Assembly (NCBI GenBank): GCA_003222275.1
Contig: QHVJ01000124.1
Location: 1 to 37,810 of the forward strand
Direction of reading: 5' to 3'
Source of the DNA: Acidobacteriota bacterium
Lineage (GTDB): Bacteria > Acidobacteriota > Vicinamibacteria > Fen-336
DNA: 37,810 nt
The position numbers were made by a program, and so were the translations under genes. Shown one piece after another: positions 22,473 to 30,712 of the stretch (position 1 is its first letter; every line of letters begins with the position of its first letter). Below the pieces are notes generated by a model. It was not told the origin of the DNA and searched no databases. It was given only the letters and a program-made list of their open reading frames with translations.

Positions 22473-23144
22473 ATGATCCTACTCACAGCCGCCTTGCTCG
22501 TCGCCCAGGCCGCCGCTTCGCCCTCGCCGCGTCCTTCGGTGCCCCCCGGCCCCGTGGCCACGGTAGAGACGAGCCTGGGGAGGATCCGGATCGCCCTCGA
22601 CCAGGAGAAGGCTCCGATCTCGGTCGCCAACTTCGTGAAGTACGCACGCGCCGGGCACTACTCCGGAACCGTCTTCCACCGCGTGATCCCCGGCTTCATG
22701 ATCCAGGGAGGCGGGATGACGGCCGAGCTGAAGGAGAAGCCGACGTCTCCGCCCATCCGGAACGAGGCGCGCAACGGCGTGCGCAACCTCCGGGGCTCGA
22801 TCGCGATGGCCCGCACTAACGATCCGAACAGCGCCACCGCGCAGTTCTTCATCAGCGTGAAGGACAACCCCTCCCTGGACTTCGGCATCCAGGGCGCGGG
22901 TTATGCCGTCTTCGGGCAGGTGATCGACGGCATGGACGTCGTGGACAAGATCGTGGCCGTGCCCACGAAGACCGCCGGCCCGTACCAGAACGTGCCGGTG
23001 ACGCCGGTCGTGATCAAGAGCGTGCGGGTGGAGGGGATGGGAGCGGCCGCGGCCAAGCCGGCGGCCGCCGGCGCGGCCTCTCCGTCGCCCCGCCCGGCCC
23101 CTCGGCGGGCGGCGCCGCGCCCGAAAGCTTCGCCCAAGCCGTGA
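22473..23144 (+). CDS. secreted cyclophilin-type peptidyl-prolyl isomerase
   Basis: The 223-residue protein has a signal peptide ([16 protein letters not shown]) and a compact bacterial cyclophilin domain. [20 protein letters not shown] holds the active-site Arg ([13 protein letters not shown]), and [12 protein letters not shown] and [17 protein letters not shown] follow. It would speed proline isomerisation of proteins in the periplasm. After residue ~190 comes an Ala/Pro/Arg-rich tail ([19 protein letters not shown]) with no family counterpart. Its stop overlaps the GTG of the cytochrome gene (GTGA), so the two are cotranscribed. Confidence 0.9.
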   Translation: MILLTAALLVAQAAASPSPRPSVPPGPVATVETSLGRIRIALDQEKAPISVANFVKYARAGHYSGTVFHRVIPGFMIQGGGMTAELKEKPTSPPIRNEARNGVRNLRGSIAMARTNDPNSATAQFFISVKDNPSLDFGIQGAGYAVFGQVIDGMDVVDKIVAVPTKTAGPYQNVPVTPVVIKSVRVEGMGAAAAKPAAAGAASPSPRPAPRRAAPRPKASPKP

Positions 23145-23572
23145 CGCGAGGTCTGGTTCTCCTGGCGGCGGCGCTCGCGAGCCTGGGTGTCCCCGGCCCG
23201 GCCGCCGACCAGGAATGGGTCGCTCCGCCCGAGGAGCGTGCGCGGACGAACCCCGTTCCCGCCTCGCCCGAGGCACTCCAGAAGGGCCGCTTCCTCTACC
23301 GCAAGAACTGCCAGCGCTGCCACGGGGAGAAGGGAAAGGGCGACGGCGCCTCGGGTCGCTACGGGATCAAGCCGCCCGAGGACCTCACGAGCGTGGCCAA
23401 GCAGGCCAAGCTCACCGACGGCGAGATCTTCTGGAAGCTGACGACGGGCCTCAAGGACGGGGCCGACGTGATCATGCCCGCCTACAAGCGCGAGATCCCT
23501 GCCGACGACGACCGATGGAAGGTGGTCCTGTTCGTCCGCACCCTTCCAAACCCGCCGTCACCCGCCCCTTAG
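23141..23572 (+). CDS. secreted monohaem cytochrome c
   Basis: The 143-residue protein has a signal peptide ([17 protein letters not shown]) and one haem c site, [15 protein letters not shown], with the Cys-x2-Cys-His motif at 57-61. The axial Met is in DVIMPAYK (about residue 111). [11 protein letters not shown] near the end is the usual closing helix. It is a class I cytochrome for electron transfer in the periplasm. GTG start coupled to the upstream cyclophilin. The partner oxidoreductase is not in the window. Confidence 0.9.
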   Translation: MTRGLVLLAAALASLGVPGPAADQEWVAPPEERARTNPVPASPEALQKGRFLYRKNCQRCHGEKGKGDGASGRYGIKPPEDLTSVAKQAKLTDGEIFWKLTTGLKDGADVIMPAYKREIPADDDRWKVVLFVRTLPNPPSPAP

Positions 23573-23685
23573 CTCTCGGGGGCCGCCGCGCAGGACACAC
23601 TCACCTGAGGGCGTGTGCCCGCTCACGGTCCGGATGGCCCGGCCTGCGTATCGTTGAGCAAGGCCAACCCTCCGAGGGTGCGGCA

Positions 23686-24081
23686 ATGCGTTTCAGTTCG
23701 GCCGTGGTTCCGTTGATCGTGTTGGCGCTGGTGGCCCCGGCGATGGCCGGCGAAGCGCGCAGAGTGAAGAGACCCCACCTGGACCTGCGCGCGACCCCCC
23801 GGATGGCCCTCATGCCCATCGACGTCGTCCTCGTGGCCGAGCTGGTGGGTGGCGACGACGTCGAGGACTTCTATTGCCCCGCGGTCGAGTGGGAATGGGG
23901 AGACGGCGGGCGGAGCACCCACGAGGCCGACTGCCCACCCTTCGAGCCGGGGATGGCGATGGCCAGGCGCCACTCCGCCAGCCATGGCTATCGGCAGCCC
24001 GGCGAGTACAGCGTCCGCGTCACGCTGCGCCGCGTCGGCCGCCCCCTGGCCGCCGCCACGACGCTCATAACCATCCGTTGA
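23686..24081 (+). CDS. small secreted PKD-like protein
   Basis: The 131-residue protein has a signal peptide (SAVVPLIVLALVAPAMAGEA). The mature part looks like one PKD domain: VVLVAELVGGDD, then VEWEWGDGGRS (the W-x-WGDG core of PKD) and SHGYRQPGEYSVRVTLR, the usual His-x-Tyr...Gly-x-Tyr-x-Val end. Two Cys (FYCPAVEW and EADCPPF) flank the core and may form a disulfide. PKD domains are usually parts of larger surface proteins; one alone may be an adhesion or binding module. The start at 23686 is chosen for the signal peptide. There is a 113-base gap after the cytochrome with a short GTGTG/CACAC inverted repeat. Confidence 0.7.
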   Translation: MRFSSAVVPLIVLALVAPAMAGEARRVKRPHLDLRATPRMALMPIDVVLVAELVGGDDVEDFYCPAVEWEWGDGGRSTHEADCPPFEPGMAMARRHSASHGYRQPGEYSVRVTLRRVGRPLAAATTLITIR

Positions 24082-24083
24082 GC

Positions 24084-25436
24084 CTAGAGCTCGCCGAACT
24101 TCTTCACCAGGTCTGAGGCCTTGGTGGCGTCGAGCTTGAGCACCGCCTGATCCCCGGCGCGGCGGGCGTAGTACGTCCCCCCCTTCTCGCCGACCTCGAA
24201 CGACGCCTCGGGCTTGTCCTTCTCCCGGATCGTCACCTTGAGGACCGGGCGGTCGAGCCCGTACGTCTCCGGACCCGCGGGCTTGTCCACGAACTCCTGC
24301 ACCTCCACGCCGCCGACGAGGAAGAGCGCGTCCTGCACCTTGGTGGTGTCGAGGTCCTTGCCGTCGGGCTTCACCCGCTTCCATTTGGAGACGTCGGCCC
24401 CGTCCTTGTCCTTCGACGACGAGCGGCCGTAGGCCTTCTTGACTCCGCCCGCCTCCACGTCGAAGCCCTCGACGTCGAAGCTCGAGACCTCGAGCAGCCG
24501 CTTGGCCCGGAGGTCGTCCTTCCCCTTGGCCAGCGTGTCGAGGACCTGGTCGGGAATGACCGCCACCAGGCCGCGGCCGCCTTCGCGCGCGTAGTGCTTC
24601 TTCTCCCCGGTGGCGGCGCCGATCTCCAGCGTCTTCGTGTGGCCGTCGGCGAGGCCGAGCCGTACCGTGCGGACCGGCTTGTCGAGGCCGTAGGGCTTGG
24701 GGTCGGTGGCGTCCTCGGCCGCCACCGACTCCATGCGCAGCGTCTCCAGGTTCCCGAGAAGGCCGTCCACCGACCACCGGCCCGCCCGCGTGGCCAGCGG
24801 CGCGGTGAAGCCCCACTCGCCCCGCTCGTCGCGGGCGAGGGCGTAACCGCCGTCCGGGCCGCTGACCTCCAGCGTCCGCACCGCGTCACGGCTCACGTGG
24901 AGGAGGTCGCGGTCCCGGAGGTCGAACGGCTTCTTGTCGAAGACGGCGGCGCTGTAGGCGGGCACGGTGAACACGCGGGGCTTGCTCGGCTGCTTGGCGT
25001 AGACGGAGCCCTCGTCGGGTGTCTTGTTGCCGAAGAGGACCTCCTGGGCCGGCGCGCCCTGCTGGGCCACGGCGACGCGGCTCTTCGGAGGGTCGAGCCC
25101 GAAGTCGGAGAGCTTGCCCGGCGCCTCGGTCACGACCTCGTCGATCTCGAGGCCCTCGAGGCTCGAAAGCACCGATTCGGACTCCTGGCTGTCGGCGGGG
25201 GCCGCCTGGGGAGCGGTCATGCGCCAGCTCGTGCCGTCCTTGACGAGCTTGACCTCCTCCTTCCCCGCGCCCGCCAGCGTCAGCTCCTTCACCTTCGCCT
25301 TGTCCAGCGCGAGGACCTTCTCCTTCGGCTTCTCGGGCTTCTCTTCCTTCTTGGACTCGACGAAATAGATGTAGGCGCCGAGGCCGGCCGCCACCGCGAG
25401 GGCGAGATAGGTCTTCCAGAAGTCGGGCGGCTTCAT
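24084..25436 (-). CDS. DUF4340 membrane-anchored protein
   Basis: The 450-residue protein starts with an N-terminal anchor (YLALAVAAGLGAYIYFVE), then a Lys/Glu-rich spacer (SKKEEKPEKPKEK). The rest is two DUF4340-type repeats: SWRMTAPQAAPADSQ with LSDFGLDPPK, then a similar WKRVKPDGKDLDTTK with ETYGLDRPVLKV. DUF4340 proteins are typically the last gene after gliding-type ABC genes, as here. The start overlaps the preceding stop by four bases (ATGA). Location is periplasmic and function unknown. Confidence 0.85.
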   Translation of the reverse strand: MKPPDFWKTYLALAVAAGLGAYIYFVESKKEEKPEKPKEKVLALDKAKVKELTLAGAGKEEVKLVKDGTSWRMTAPQAAPADSQESESVLSSLEGLEIDEVVTEAPGKLSDFGLDPPKSRVAVAQQGAPAQEVLFGNKTPDEGSVYAKQPSKPRVFTVPAYSAAVFDKKPFDLRDRDLLHVSRDAVRTLEVSGPDGGYALARDERGEWGFTAPLATRAGRWSVDGLLGNLETLRMESVAAEDATDPKPYGLDKPVRTVRLGLADGHTKTLEIGAATGEKKHYAREGGRGLVAVIPDQVLDTLAKGKDDLRAKRLLEVSSFDVEGFDVEAGGVKKAYGRSSSKDKDGADVSKWKRVKPDGKDLDTTKVQDALFLVGGVEVQEFVDKPAGPETYGLDRPVLKVTIREKDKPEASFEVGEKGGTYYARRAGDQAVLKLDATKASDLVKKFGEL

Positions 25437-27040
25437 CCGCGGCGCTTCCACCAGGCGGCGATGCCCATGACGACGAAGGCGCCCGGGATGAGGAGCAGCG
25501 CCACGATGAGGACGTTCTGCTGCTGCTGGCGGGTGAGGAACATGCGCTGGTCCTCCGGCTCCTTCGGCCGGATCGAGATGAGGTCGGGGTCCTGGGCCAG
25601 CCACGCCACCGTGTTGAGGAAGAAGTCCTGGTTGCCCTGGAAGCCGAGGAGCGCGTTGCTGGCGAAGTCGCTGTCGCCGAAGACGGCCACGCGGCCTTCC
25701 GGAGGCGACGGCGGCTCTTCGGCCGGAGACGGCGACGGCGCCGGCGACGACCCGGGCGCCGGCGAGGCGGGCGAGGGTGAGGGGGCGGGGCTGGCCTTGA
25801 TGGTCGCGACCGCGCCGAGGGAGATCGGACCCTTGCGGTCCTTCCCCTCGTTCATCTCGATCGGCTCCTTGAGCGTGAGGTCCGTCTCCGCCCACGAGGC
25901 GGGGGCGGTCTGCACGATGCTCTGGGTGGTCACGCCCTCGACGGTTCCCTTGCCCGCTTCGGCGCTGCGCGCGGTGTGGAAGGCGGTCATGACCCGGAAG
26001 TCCTTGGTGATCTCGTGGAAGGGATACGACGCCGCGATGGGCGTCAGCGGCCCGGTGCCGAAGATCTGGCTCGCGGGCGAGACGTCCACCACGATGTCCT
26101 TGCCGAGCTCGACGTTCCACTCCTTGACGAGCGCGTCCAGGTTGGGGGTGGCCGTCTTCAGCTCGGGCTCGGCCATCACGAGCACCTTGCCTCCGCTCTT
26201 GGCGAACCGGCGCAGCGCGTCGATCTCGCTCGGCAGCAGGTCGTGCTGCGGTCCGGCCACGACCATCGCCGTGCACTCCGCGGGGACCGAGGGCTCGCGC
26301 GCCAGCAGCACCTTCTTCGTCTCGTACTGGCTCTTGCCGAGCGCGCTCTTGACCGCGGAGAAGCCGGCATCGGCGCCGTCGTCGATGTCGCGCTCCCCCT
26401 GTCCCTCCACGAAGCACACCGTCTTCTTCGCCGCGCGGGTCACCTTGATGAGGGCGTTGGTGACGTCCTGCTCGGAGTCGTTGCTGACCTTCTCGCGCTT
26501 GCCCCCCCGCTCGATCACGACGATCGGCCAGGGACCGCGCACCTCGTAGGCGATCGCCTTCGTGGGGCTCGCGATGGGGTCCACGAACTCCACCTTCACC
26601 CGGGAAGATGCCGCCTGGTACTCCTGCATGCGGTCCTTGCCCGCCGACGATTCCTGCGCGCGCTGGAAGTAGGTGACCTTGACGTCTTCCTTGAGCCCGC
26701 CCAGCACCTTCTTGGTCTGGTCCGAGAGGCTGTAGCGCTGGTTCTTGGTCAGGTCCCACCGCTTCGTGTGGCGAGAGACGAGGTAGTTGACGGCGCCGAG
26801 GATCGCGACGACGACGAGCACCAGCACCGCCGTGTTCGCCCCGTATCTCATCTGGCGGCGCCCCACGCGCTTCGCGATCTCGTCCCCGCGGAGGAGGATG
26901 TGGGCCAGGATGAGGGCCCCCCCCGCGATGAGGTAGAAGTCGGGCTTGCCGGGCAGCGTGCGGCCGGACCGCTCCCAGGCCGCGGACCCGATGATGACGA
27001 CGAGGCCGAGGGGAGCGAGGAAGTCGATCGCCCTCCGCAT
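25433..27040 (-). CDS. gldG: GldG-like ABC transporter auxiliary protein
   Basis: The 535-residue protein has three N-terminal membrane segments (APLGLVVIIGSAAW; FYLIAGGALILAHILL; NTAVLVLVVVAILGAVNYLV), a large periplasmic domain and one C-terminal membrane segment (NVLIVALLLIPGAFVVMGIAAWW). The periplasmic part matches the GldG/ABC-type-uncharacterised family: RWDLTKNQRYSLSDQTKKVL, LKEDVKVTYFQR, FVEGQGERDI and RVAVFGDSDFASN. A Pro/Ser/Ala stretch (about 430-460) interrupts it. In Bacteroidota, GldA/F/G is needed for gliding; elsewhere the substrate is unknown. It overlaps both neighbours. Confidence 0.85.
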   Translation of the reverse strand: MRRAIDFLAPLGLVVIIGSAAWERSGRTLPGKPDFYLIAGGALILAHILLRGDEIAKRVGRRQMRYGANTAVLVLVVVAILGAVNYLVSRHTKRWDLTKNQRYSLSDQTKKVLGGLKEDVKVTYFQRAQESSAGKDRMQEYQAASSRVKVEFVDPIASPTKAIAYEVRGPWPIVVIERGGKREKVSNDSEQDVTNALIKVTRAAKKTVCFVEGQGERDIDDGADAGFSAVKSALGKSQYETKKVLLAREPSVPAECTAMVVAGPQHDLLPSEIDALRRFAKSGGKVLVMAEPELKTATPNLDALVKEWNVELGKDIVVDVSPASQIFGTGPLTPIAASYPFHEITKDFRVMTAFHTARSAEAGKGTVEGVTTQSIVQTAPASWAETDLTLKEPIEMNEGKDRKGPISLGAVATIKASPAPSPSPASPAPGSSPAPSPSPAEEPPSPPEGRVAVFGDSDFASNALLGFQGNQDFFLNTVAWLAQDPDLISIRPKEPEDQRMFLTRQQQQNVLIVALLLIPGAFVVMGIAAWWKRRG

Positions 27041-27831
27041 CACGCCCTCCACCGCTGGCTCTGCACCGACTCGTGGGCGAGGAACAGCCCGAAGGCGATG
27101 AAGCTCAGATAGAACACCACGTCCTTCAGGTCCACCACTCCCTTGACCATGTCCTCCATGTGCGTGGTGACCCCGAGATAGGCGAGCGCCCGCATGAGGG
27201 GTCCCGCCGACGGGTCGTCGGCCCACCCCAGCGTCCACACGCCCAGGAACAGGCAGAACGAGAGGATGCCGGCCACGATCTGGTTGCGCGTGAGCGTCGA
27301 GACGAAGACGCCGAGCGCGAGGAAGCACGAGCCGAAGAGCAGCAGCGCGAGGGCGCCCGTCAGGACCGGCTTCCACTCCGGGGGCGTCGACGCGTAGTGC
27401 CAGATGAGGGCCAGGTTCAGCAGGCCGGCCAGGATCATCAGGCCATAGAGGCCGACCGCGGCCAGGAACTTGCCGACGACGATCTGGAGATCGGTGATGG
27501 GCGCGGTGGCGAGCAGCTCGATCGTGCCCTGCCGCTTCTCCTCCGCGAAGAGACGCATGGTGAGCATGGGGGCGAGGAAGAGCGCCACCACGGCCATGTT
27601 GTGCATCACCGGGCGGATCAGCCACTCGTTGAGGGACATCTTGGGGCCGCCCCCGAACTCCATCTGCTGGGCCGCCATCATCGACTGGCGGAGGAAGAGC
27701 GAGAACGCGAAGTAGAAGAAGATGCCGAAGAGCAGCGTCCACACCATCAGGGCCACGTAGGCGATGGGGCTGCCGAAGTAGTGGCGCCACTCCTTCTCGA
27801 CGATCGCCCACACGTTGCGCAGGGCGGTCAT
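27040..27831 (-). CDS. gldF: ABC transporter permease (GldF-like)
   Basis: The 263-residue protein has six membrane segments of the ABC-2 type, starting with AYVALMVWTLLFGIFFYFAF. The loop FAEEKRQGTIELLATAPITD is the hallmark of GldF/NosY-like permeases; it contacts the ATPase. SCFLALGVFVSTLTRNQIVAG follows. Its start and stop overlap the neighbours by four and one base. It works with the ATPase encoded just upstream and the GldG-like protein downstream. Confidence 0.9.
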   Translation of the reverse strand: MTALRNVWAIVEKEWRHYFGSPIAYVALMVWTLLFGIFFYFAFSLFLRQSMMAAQQMEFGGGPKMSLNEWLIRPVMHNMAVVALFLAPMLTMRLFAEEKRQGTIELLATAPITDLQIVVGKFLAAVGLYGLMILAGLLNLALIWHYASTPPEWKPVLTGALALLLFGSCFLALGVFVSTLTRNQIVAGILSFCLFLGVWTLGWADDPSAGPLMRALAYLGVTTHMEDMVKGVVDLKDVVFYLSFIAFGLFLAHESVQSQRWRA

Positions 27832-28820
27832 GCGGTCACCTCCTGTGACGCCGGCGGGGGCGGGGGCGGCGCCTCCGCGTGAGCGGTGTCGGTGGTCGTC
27901 AGGTGGAGGAAGATCTCCTCCAGGCTCATGCCCACCTGCTGCAGGGCGAGCAGGTCGAGGCCGCGCGAGACGACGGCGCGCGCGATCTCGGCCCGCACGT
28001 CGCGGCCCGCTTCCGCCTCCACCTCGAGGGTCGTCCCCTCGGGAGATTCGGCGCGCGCGCGCACGGAGAGAACGCCCGGAACGGAACGCACCGCCTCCGC
28101 GGCGGCGGACGCCGCCTCGCCCCGGACGTCCACGCGCAAGGCGCCCGCCCCCCGCAGCCGGCGGGTCAGGTTCTCGGGCGTGTCCTCGGCCACCACCTTG
28201 CCCTTGTTGATGATCACCACGCGCCCGCAGGTCATGGAGACCTCGGGCAGGATGTGGGTGGAGAGCACGATCGTGTGGTCGCCCCCGAGGCTCTTGATGA
28301 GCTCGCGGGTCTCGATGATCTGCTTGGGGTCGAGCCCGGCGGTGGGCTCGTCGAGGATCAGCACGTCGGGGTTGGCGAGGATGGCCTGGGCCAGGCCCAC
28401 CCGCTGGCGGTAGCCCTTGGAGAGCTGGCCGATCAGCTTCCGCCGCACGTCTCCGATGCGCGTCTTCTCGACCGCCTCGTCGATCTTCGCCTTGCGGGAC
28501 GCGGACGGAACGCCCTTGATCTTGGCGCAGAAATCCAGGAAGCCGTCCACGTCCATGTCCGGGTAGAGCGGGGGCGTCTCCGGGATGTAGCCCACGCGCC
28601 TCTTCACTTCGAGGGGGGCCTGGAACACGTCGTAGCCGGCCACGCGGGCGGTGCCCTCGGTGGGCGGCAGGTAGCAGGTGAGGATACGCATGGTGGTGGT
28701 CTTCCCGGCGCCGTTGGGACCGAGGAAGCCCAGGATCTCCCCCTTCTGCACGCGGAAGGAGATCCCGTCCACCGCCGTCGTGCGGCCGTAGCGCTTGGTG
28801 AGGTTCTCGACCTCGATCAT
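27828..28820 (-). CDS. gldA: ABC transporter ATP-binding protein (GldA-like)
   Basis: The 330-residue protein is a complete ABC ATPase: Walker A GPNGAGKTTTM, Q-loop in VGYIPETPPLY, signature LSKGYRQRVG, Walker B LILDEPTAGLDP and switch His in LSTHILPE. Residues beyond ~225 form the C-terminal domain of GldA-like/NatA-like ATPases and end in HLTTTDTAHAEAPPPPPP. It heads the leftward operon ATPase-permease-GldG-DUF4340. It is divergent from the histidine kinase gene, 77 bases away. Confidence 0.92.
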   Translation of the reverse strand: MIEVENLTKRYGRTTAVDGISFRVQKGEILGFLGPNGAGKTTTMRILTCYLPPTEGTARVAGYDVFQAPLEVKRRVGYIPETPPLYPDMDVDGFLDFCAKIKGVPSASRKAKIDEAVEKTRIGDVRRKLIGQLSKGYRQRVGLAQAILANPDVLILDEPTAGLDPKQIIETRELIKSLGGDHTIVLSTHILPEVSMTCGRVVIINKGKVVAEDTPENLTRRLRGAGALRVDVRGEAASAAAEAVRSVPGVLSVRARAESPEGTTLEVEAEAGRDVRAEIARAVVSRGLDLLALQQVGMSLEEIFLHLTTTDTAHAEAPPPPPPASQEVTA

Positions 28821-28897
28821 TTCGATTCAGCCTTCATGAAAAGGGACGGGGCGGTCGCACGCCAGCGCGCGCCGTCCACCAGTTCTGTTCAATTCGG

Positions 28898-30190
28898 ATG
28901 AGTGCCCGTTCTCGCTGCGATCCATCCTGGGTGGCCCAGGGCCGTGCGGCCCGGGGATGCCCGCGCGCCCCCCGACCGGGCGGGCGCGAGGCGAGGAAAT
29001 CGTATGATAGCGACCGGGGTTTCGAGCTGTCAAACGAGCGCCGCTTCTCGACCCACGCCGCCGCCCTCCGGCGGCTCGCGGATCGCGCCCTGGAGGCCCC
29101 GGACCTCGAGGCCCTCGTTCCCCTGCTCACCCGCGACCTGCCCGAGGCCCTCGACGTCGAAGACGCGACCTTGCTCCTGTGGGACCGCAAGCTCGACTCG
29201 TTCGAGGTCCTCTCCGCCGGAGGGAAGGGGGGCGGCGCCCTCAAGCCGGGACAGGTGGTGGAGGCTCCCGAGGCGCGCTTCCTCCTCGCGGAAGGCGTCC
29301 TCCTGGAGACGCCCACCGGGCGCGGAGAGGGTGTGCTCGTGCCCCTCCTCGCCCGCAGCGGCCTCGTCGGCATGCTGGTGCTCGGCGCGCGCCGCGGCCG
29401 GCGGCGCCGACCGTTGCGCGCCGTCGAGAGCCGGGAGCTGTCCTCGCTCGCCGCCCGCGCCGCCCTCGCCCTGGAGAACCACCTCTACCAGCGCGAGGTC
29501 ATCGCCTCCGAGCGCATGGCTGCGCTGGGCACGATGGCGGGCATGCTCGCCCACGACTTCCGGGGGCCCATGACCGTCATCCGGGGCTACGCGGAAACCA
29601 TGGCCGACGATCCCTCCGCTCCCGCCGACATCCGCGATCGGGCCCGGCTCATCACCCAGATGGTGGACCGGCTGGAGCGCATGACGGCGGAGACGCTCGA
29701 CTTCGCGCGCGGCGGCCGGCGGCTGGCCCGCCGCCCGCTCGCCTTGGGCACGCTGCTCGAAGAGCTGGCGGCCGGCGTGCAGGCCGAGCTGCCCACGCTG
29801 GAAGTGACCCGCGACTTCCGCGTGCCGAAGGACGCCATGGCCGCGCTCGACCTGGACAAGCTGCGCCGCGCGGTCGGCAACATCGCCGCCAACGCCCGCG
29901 ACGCGATGGGGGGAAGGGGGCGGCTGCACCTGGCGGCCGAGCTGGCCCCGCCGTCCGCCGGCGACGGCGCGCTCCGGCTCGTCCTCACCGTCGCCGACGA
30001 GGGTCCGGGCGTGCCGCCGGAGATCCGCGACCGGCTCTTCGAGCCCTTCGTCACGCGCGGCAAGAAGAGCGGCACGGGGCTGGGGCTCGCCGTGGCTCGC
30101 CGGTTCGTCGAGGACCATGGCGGCACGCTCGAGCTGCTTCCGGAGGGGCCGGGGGCCCGGTTCCGCATCGCCCTGCCCCTGGGGGCGTAG
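28898..30190 (+). CDS. GAF-domain sensor histidine kinase
   Basis: The protein has a GAF-like sensor region (DVEDATLLLWDRKLDSFEVL through GVLVPLLARSGLVGMLVLGA), the His-phosphorylation helix GMLAHDFRGPMTVIRGYAET, the N box VGNIAANARDAM, the G1 box VADEGPGVPPEIRDRLFEPF and the G2 box GTGLGLAVARRF. It would phosphorylate a response regulator that is not in view. No membrane segment is seen, so it is cytosolic. The start is doubtful: ATG at 28898 gives 430 residues, but the first ~43 look non-coding. A TATGAT at 29003-29008 followed by a CTG at 29027 offers a shorter alternative. Confidence 0.85.
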   Translation: MSARSRCDPSWVAQGRAARGCPRAPRPGGREARKSYDSDRGFELSNERRFSTHAAALRRLADRALEAPDLEALVPLLTRDLPEALDVEDATLLLWDRKLDSFEVLSAGGKGGGALKPGQVVEAPEARFLLAEGVLLETPTGRGEGVLVPLLARSGLVGMLVLGARRGRRRRPLRAVESRELSSLAARAALALENHLYQREVIASERMAALGTMAGMLAHDFRGPMTVIRGYAETMADDPSAPADIRDRARLITQMVDRLERMTAETLDFARGGRRLARRPLALGTLLEELAAGVQAELPTLEVTRDFRVPKDAMAALDLDKLRRAVGNIAANARDAMGGRGRLHLAAELAPPSAGDGALRLVLTVADEGPGVPPEIRDRLFEPFVTRGKKSGTGLGLAVARRFVEDHGGTLELLPEGPGARFRIALPLGA

Positions 30191-30193
30191 AAT
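30188..30193 (+). promoter_or_regulatory. -10-like TAGAAT before the lipoprotein gene
   Basis: TAGAAT overlaps the kinase stop codon and lies 15 bases before the ATG at 30209, giving a leader of roughly nine bases. It may uncouple the lipoprotein and protease genes from the kinase. Confidence 0.4.
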
Positions 30194-30208
30194 TGATGCG
30201 GGCCCATC

Positions 30209-30712
30209 ATGAGATTCTCGGTACTGGTCGTCGCCCTCAGCGCTCCCCTCGCCGCTTGCCGCTCGCCCGATCCGCGGTCGGCCGCGGAGGTATCGGATAC
30301 GGAGACGTATTGGGCCATCGACAACGCCCAGGGCGAACGGCAGTTCATTGCCCCCGTCGTGCGCTTCAACGTCCACAACAAGGGTGACAAGCCGCTGCGC
30401 ACGCTCGAGGCTCAGGCCACGTTCCGGCGCAAGGGCGAAGACGTGATCTGGAGCTCGGCGTGGACGAAGGTCATGGGGCCGAGCGGCGCCCCGCTCGCGA
30501 CCGGCGCCGGCAGCCTCGTCGTCCTCAAGCCGGAGGGCGAGGGCCGGTACTTCACGAACGGCTCGCCCGAATCGATGTTCACCCACCCGCAGTTCCGCGA
30601 TGCGACCGTCGACGTCTTCCTGCGCATCGGCTCCTCACCCTGGACGAAGTTCTTCAGCGCCGGCATCGAGCGGCGAATCGGCACGCGCAGCGTGCAGGCC
30701 GCCGCTCCCTGA
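30209..30712 (+). CDS. lipoprotein of unknown function
   Basis: The 167-residue protein has a lipoprotein signal: MRFSVLVVALSAPLAAC, with the lipobox LAAC. The mature part resembles an immunoglobulin-like beta sandwich: APVVRFNVHNKGDKPLRTLE, then QATFRRKGEDVIWSS and RYFTNGSPESMF. This recalls FxLYD/CARDB-like domains. I do not know the function. Its stop shares one base with the start of the FHA-protease gene (TGATG), so the two proteins are likely made together and could interact in the periplasm. Confidence 0.75.
   Translation: MRFSVLVVALSAPLAACRSPDPRSAAEVSDTETYWAIDNAQGERQFIAPVVRFNVHNKGDKPLRTLEAQATFRRKGEDVIWSSAWTKVMGPSGAPLATGAGSLVVLKPEGEGRYFTNGSPESMFTHPQFRDATVDVFLRIGSSPWTKFFSAGIERRIGTRSVQAAAP

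Noticed and set aside
23590..23625. CACAC...GTGTG inverted repeat after the cytochrome gene as a terminator
   Set aside because: The stem is only about five pairs with no T-run after it.
28898..29026. First 43 residues of the histidine kinase as real protein
   Set aside because: The segment reads like translated non-coding DNA (Arg, Ser, Cys, Pro) and a -10-like TATGAT lies inside it; the true start is left open and the coordinate from 28898 is kept only as the outer limit.
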